From Yeosuana marina (lineage in GTDB: Bacteria > Bacteroidota > Bacteroidia > Flavobacteriales > Flavobacteriaceae), in the NCBI RefSeq assembly GCF_011762485.1, contig NZ_JAAKGI010000007.1:248001-312000 (forward strand): a stretch of 64,000 nt of DNA, read 5' to 3'. Below are positions 61,470-64,000 of this stretch, in pieces; the stretch's first letter is position 1; the number at the start of each line of letters is the position of its first letter. The notes below the pieces were generated by a model, which did no database searches, was not told the origin of the DNA, and was given only the letters and a program-made list of their open reading frames with translations. The position numbers were made by a program, and so were the translations under genes.

Positions 61470-61970
61470 CTAATTTAATTTAGCACGCTTTGGAGTTGTA
61501 GGATTATATCCAAAATCTGAATCAGCCATTGATATCTCTAAGCCATCTAATATATAATTTATTATAGCATAATGATGTATAGTATGACTATTGGCTTGAG
61601 ACAATACCGCTGCCAAAGTATAAGACATTTCAATTTTTCCTGTACCCAAATCATCGATAACAGTAACTATCTCATCAAAATTATAATCAATATTAGTAAG
61701 TTGATTAATAATCTTATTTAAGTACTCTGCTGCTAGAATGCAACAACTTTCTACGTCCTTATTTCTATTTCTTGCTGTTAAATCAATACGCCTTTCAGAA
61801 TCCATATTTAATATACAATCATAGAAATCTAATATATGTCGTATATGTGAACCTACACTTGAATAATAAGGAGATACCGAACAATCACAAAAATCATTAT
61901 CTGATAGCGTTTCTAATAAAAATTTAGATTTATAAAGTGTTTTTAAGGTAGACTGAATAATTATATCCAT
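61470..61970 (-). CDS. DinB-like helical bundle protein
   Basis: The 166-residue protein resembles the DinB/YfiT superfamily of metal-binding four-helix bundles. Candidate metal ligands are the histidines in GSHIRHILDFYD (about 41-52) and in ANSHTIHHYAIINYIL (about 128-143). Family members include thiol-dependent S-transferases and putative metalloenzymes. The reaction here is unknown. It converges on the DUF6095 gene with a two-base gap. Confidence 0.8.
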   Translation of the reverse strand: MDIIIQSTLKTLYKSKFLLETLSDNDFCDCSVSPYYSSVGSHIRHILDFYDCILNMDSERRIDLTARNRNKDVESCCILAAEYLNKIINQLTNIDYNFDEIVTVIDDLGTGKIEMSYTLAAVLSQANSHTIHHYAIINYILDGLEISMADSDFGYNPTTPKRAKLN

Positions 61971-62159
61971 AAAACGAAAATAACGAAATAATGTGAATAT
62001 TAAAACTATGGATTACTTAGTCTAAAAAGGATGTAATTCTTACATTAAATTATCTAAAAAAATTTCAATTAAAACATAAACAAAAATAACTTCTTAAGGA
62101 AAAATTAGACAAACATCAAGCAAGTATTTTTCATCATAAAGATTCATATTTATAAATGA

Positions 62160-62175
62160 ATGAATATTTATTCAT
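62160..62175. promoter_or_regulatory. Palindromic operator candidate for the TetR regulator
   Basis: A perfect 7-bp inverted repeat with two central bases (ATGAATA tt TATTCAT) lies 31 bases before the tetR-type start codon and directly abuts a -7 element. A dimeric repressor bound there would block its own promoter and the co-transcribed efflux genes. Confidence 0.6.
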
Positions 62176-62182
62176 ATATTTG
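62175..62182 (+). promoter_or_regulatory. -7 promoter element of the TetR-efflux operon
   Basis: TATATTTG matches TAnnTTTG and overlaps the right end of the palindrome by one base. It is 24 bases before the ATG at 62206. No TTG is found at -33, as often for regulated promoters. Confidence 0.55.
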
Positions 62183-62205
62183 CATCGTGTAAAATAATAA
62201 TCATT

Positions 62206-62796
62206 ATGGCTAGAAAAATAGATCAAAATAAAATTAAAAGAATAAAAGAGGCTACTATGCTTTCTATTGTTCAACATGGTATAGAATCAACTACAATAGC
62301 AATGATAGCCAAAAATGCCGAAGTTAGTGGAGGCTACCTATATCGTATCTATGCTGGCAAACAGGAATTAATAAATGAATTATATTATGAAAAGATGGAT
62401 TCTATTTATAGTGAGATTTCATTTTTACTTGCATTCAATCATACCAAAATTGAACATTTGATCAAATCATTCATACAAAATAGAATTGTATACTACATTA
62501 ATGAACCCATTGCTTCACAATTTTATTATCAGTTACTTCACAACGAAAACTTTTCACTTACTGAAGAGTTAAAAACAAAAGGATTGGATGTTATTGCCAA
62601 GATTCATGAAATAGGCCGAAAATCAGGAGAAATATCAGAATCAATAAGTTTGTATCAACTATACTATCACTTATTCCTTTATTCAATTAATTATCTAAAT
62701 TTTAAACGAAAAAACATTTTCGACTTGCAAGAATCTATAGACGAAGATGTTACATTCTTAACAAAAAATATAATGAAAATATTAAAAGCTCAATAA
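62206..62796 (+). CDS. TetR-family transcriptional regulator
   Basis: The 196-residue protein has an N-terminal TetR helix-turn-helix at about 8-55 (QHGIESTTIAMIAKNAEVSGGYLYRIYAGKQ pattern with the AGK-ELI hinge) and a helical ligand-binding domain. It overlaps the TolC-type gene by one base (TAATG), which suggests that it regulates a drug or toxic-compound efflux system and is induced by a substrate. A palindrome sits at its promoter. Confidence 0.92.
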   Translation: MARKIDQNKIKRIKEATMLSIVQHGIESTTIAMIAKNAEVSGGYLYRIYAGKQELINELYYEKMDSIYSEISFLLAFNHTKIEHLIKSFIQNRIVYYINEPIASQFYYQLLHNENFSLTEELKTKGLDVIAKIHEIGRKSGEISESISLYQLYYHLFLYSINYLNFKRKNIFDLQESIDEDVTFLTKNIMKILKAQ

Positions 62797-64000
62797 TGAA
62801 TACACTATTTAAAACTAATAGTTTTTTTTCGAAATATAAATTTTTAATTTTTCTAATTATTATTACAAATAACATAATTAGTGCTCAAGAAATAACATTA
62901 AAAGACGCACATATGATGATGTTAGAAAATAATGGAGATATAAAAGCTTCCAATTTTGAAGTACAAGAAAAAGAAGAAGAAAATAAAGCTGCAAAAGGGT
63001 TAAGATATCCAACTATAAACGCATCGGCTACTTATCTTAGATTAGACAACGATATTAACCTAGATTTGAATTCTACACGAAATATGGTTGGTGGTTTGTT
63101 AAGTATTCCAAATCCTGCTGCTATTTTAGGAAATTGGGATTTTACATTACAAGAAAAAAATTTAGCATTTGCAACCGTCGGAATATCCATGCCTCTATCA
63201 GCAGGAGGAAAAATTAATAACTACAATAAAGTCACTAAAATTAAAGTAGATATTGCTGAAAACCATTCTCAATTAACAAAAGATGAATTAACCGTAAAAT
63301 TAATAGATTACTATTTTAAGTTAAAACTAGCCAAAGAAGTTAAAAAGGTAAGACAACAAGTTTATGAAACTGTTTTACTTCATTACAACCAGGCATTAAA
63401 GTTTTACGAAAACGGTATAATAGCAGAAGTTGAAACATTAAATGCAAAAGTGGCCCTTTCAAATGCTGAAACCGAATTAAAGGGAGCTCAAAAAGATGTT
63501 GCTCTTGCAACTACTGCTTTAAAAAATACTATAGGTATAAATGATATCTCTCAAATTTCAACAACCTTTAATAAACCAACAATTGTAAATTCTTTTGAAG
63601 ATTTTAAATATGACCTACTATTGGGTAATACTAAACTTAAAACCATAGAGAAAAATAAAAATTTGGCAAAAATTGGAGTAAAACTAGAAAAAAGTAATTA
63701 TTACCCAAGTATAGGTGTTTTTGGTAACTATATACCCTATACCGACAATTTGCCGTTAGCGGAAAACACAAAATGGTTTGTTGGTATTGGGGCGAAATGG
63801 GAAATCTTTAATGGTTTTCAAAGAGAACATAAAATAAAAGCTTCGCAATTAAAAATAGACCAAATTACTGCCATTGATAAACAAGCAAAATTAAATTTAA
63901 CTACCTATTCTGAGAAATTATTCAATACAATGCAAAAAGAATTAGAACAGTTTGAAAGCTTAGAAACAAATGAAACCTATGCTGAAAAATTAAAATTTAT
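62796..64000 (+). CDS. TolC-family outer-membrane efflux protein (3' end outside window)
   Basis: The frame is open from ATG 62796 to the window edge (401 codons). A signal peptide ends near residue 34 (IISAQE) after a charged start. The mature part has LKDAHMMMLENNGDIKASN, ASATYLRL and long amphipathic helices, with the second TolC repeat starting KNLAKIGVKLEKSNYYPSIGV. The partner inner-membrane pump and adaptor are expected just downstream. It is translationally coupled to the TetR gene. Confidence 0.9.
   Translation, partial: MNTLFKTNSFFSKYKFLIFLIIITNNIISAQEITLKDAHMMMLENNGDIKASNFEVQEKEEENKAAKGLRYPTINASATYLRLDNDINLDLNSTRNMVGGLLSIPNPAAILGNWDFTLQEKNLAFATVGISMPLSAGGKINNYNKVTKIKVDIAENHSQLTKDELTVKLIDYYFKLKLAKEVKKVRQQVYETVLLHYNQALKFYENGIIAEVETLNAKVALSNAETELKGAQKDVALATTALKNTIGINDISQISTTFNKPTIVNSFEDFKYDLLLGNTKLKTIEKNKNLAKIGVKLEKSNYYPSIGVFGNYIPYTDNLPLAENTKWFVGIGAKWEIFNGFQREHKIKASQLKIDQITAIDKQAKLNLTTYSEKLFNTMQKELEQFESLETNETYAEKLKF

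Overview
The window looks like an ordinary chromosomal stretch of a marine-type member of the Flavobacteriaceae (Bacteroidota). The base composition is strongly AT-rich. Markers of the phylum include TonB-dependent receptors with carboxypeptidase-like N-termini, DUF5916, DUF4835, DUF4249 and DUF6913 proteins, an Rpb6-like omega subunit, a monomeric isocitrate dehydrogenase, an RprXY-type two-component pair and BatA-type proteins. Where promoters can be read they follow the Bacteroidota pattern (TTG, about 19 bases, TAnnTTTG), best seen in front of rplS. No tRNA, rRNA, CRISPR array, complete insertion sequence or prophage was seen.

Layout. 1-9.3 kb: the end of a TonB receptor, a small membrane protein, msrA-folE, a DUF5916 outer-membrane protein, a LolD-type ATPase, a lipoprotein, an MgtC/DUF4010 gene split by an in-frame stop, and a DUF2400 gene. 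9.3-18.1 kb: two secreted peptidases (S10, M61), then a rightward cluster (glycosyltransferase, BatA-type protein, dihydroorotase-like protein without its zinc histidines, DUF4870, esterase). 18.1-31.4 kb: a long leftward block with rprX-rprY, coaE, YbbR, a glycosyltransferase, fabI, recN, DUF4835, coaBC, rpoZ, bamD, a Kir-type potassium channel, dapA and DUF6913. 31.4-34.9 kb: a 5'-nucleotidase divided over two genes and two YhhN-like membrane proteins.

35-45.3 kb: leftward ligA, LOG, prmC and GNAT, then rightward ribD, HAD, EamA and YigZ, a thioesterase, dnaA, a low-molecular-weight phosphatase and an RsmI-like methylase. 45.3-49.1 kb: a lysozyme-like protein, a 774-base gap with possible decayed coding sequence, then dapF-GNAT-mltG. 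49.2-54.8 kb: an HtrA protease, a coiled-coil membrane protein, a DJ-1/PfpI protein, trmD, a small membrane protein, rplS and an 868-base gap. 54.8-64 kb: icd, a TonB receptor with its DUF4249 lipoprotein, murQ, DUF6095, a DinB-like protein, and a TetR regulator that overlaps the start of a TolC-type efflux gene running off the window.

The most unusual element is in the rplS-icd gap (about 54190-54600). It is a roughly 400-base segment rich in inverted repeats. It resembles the 5' domains of a bacterial group II intron, has no reverse transcriptase gene, and ends in a long hairpin plus T-run where the catalytic domain would be expected. It may be a decayed intron or an intron-derived non-coding RNA. 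Two other points deserve attention: the dihydroorotase homologue lacking all four metal histidines, and the single nonsense codon dividing the MgtC/DUF4010 gene.
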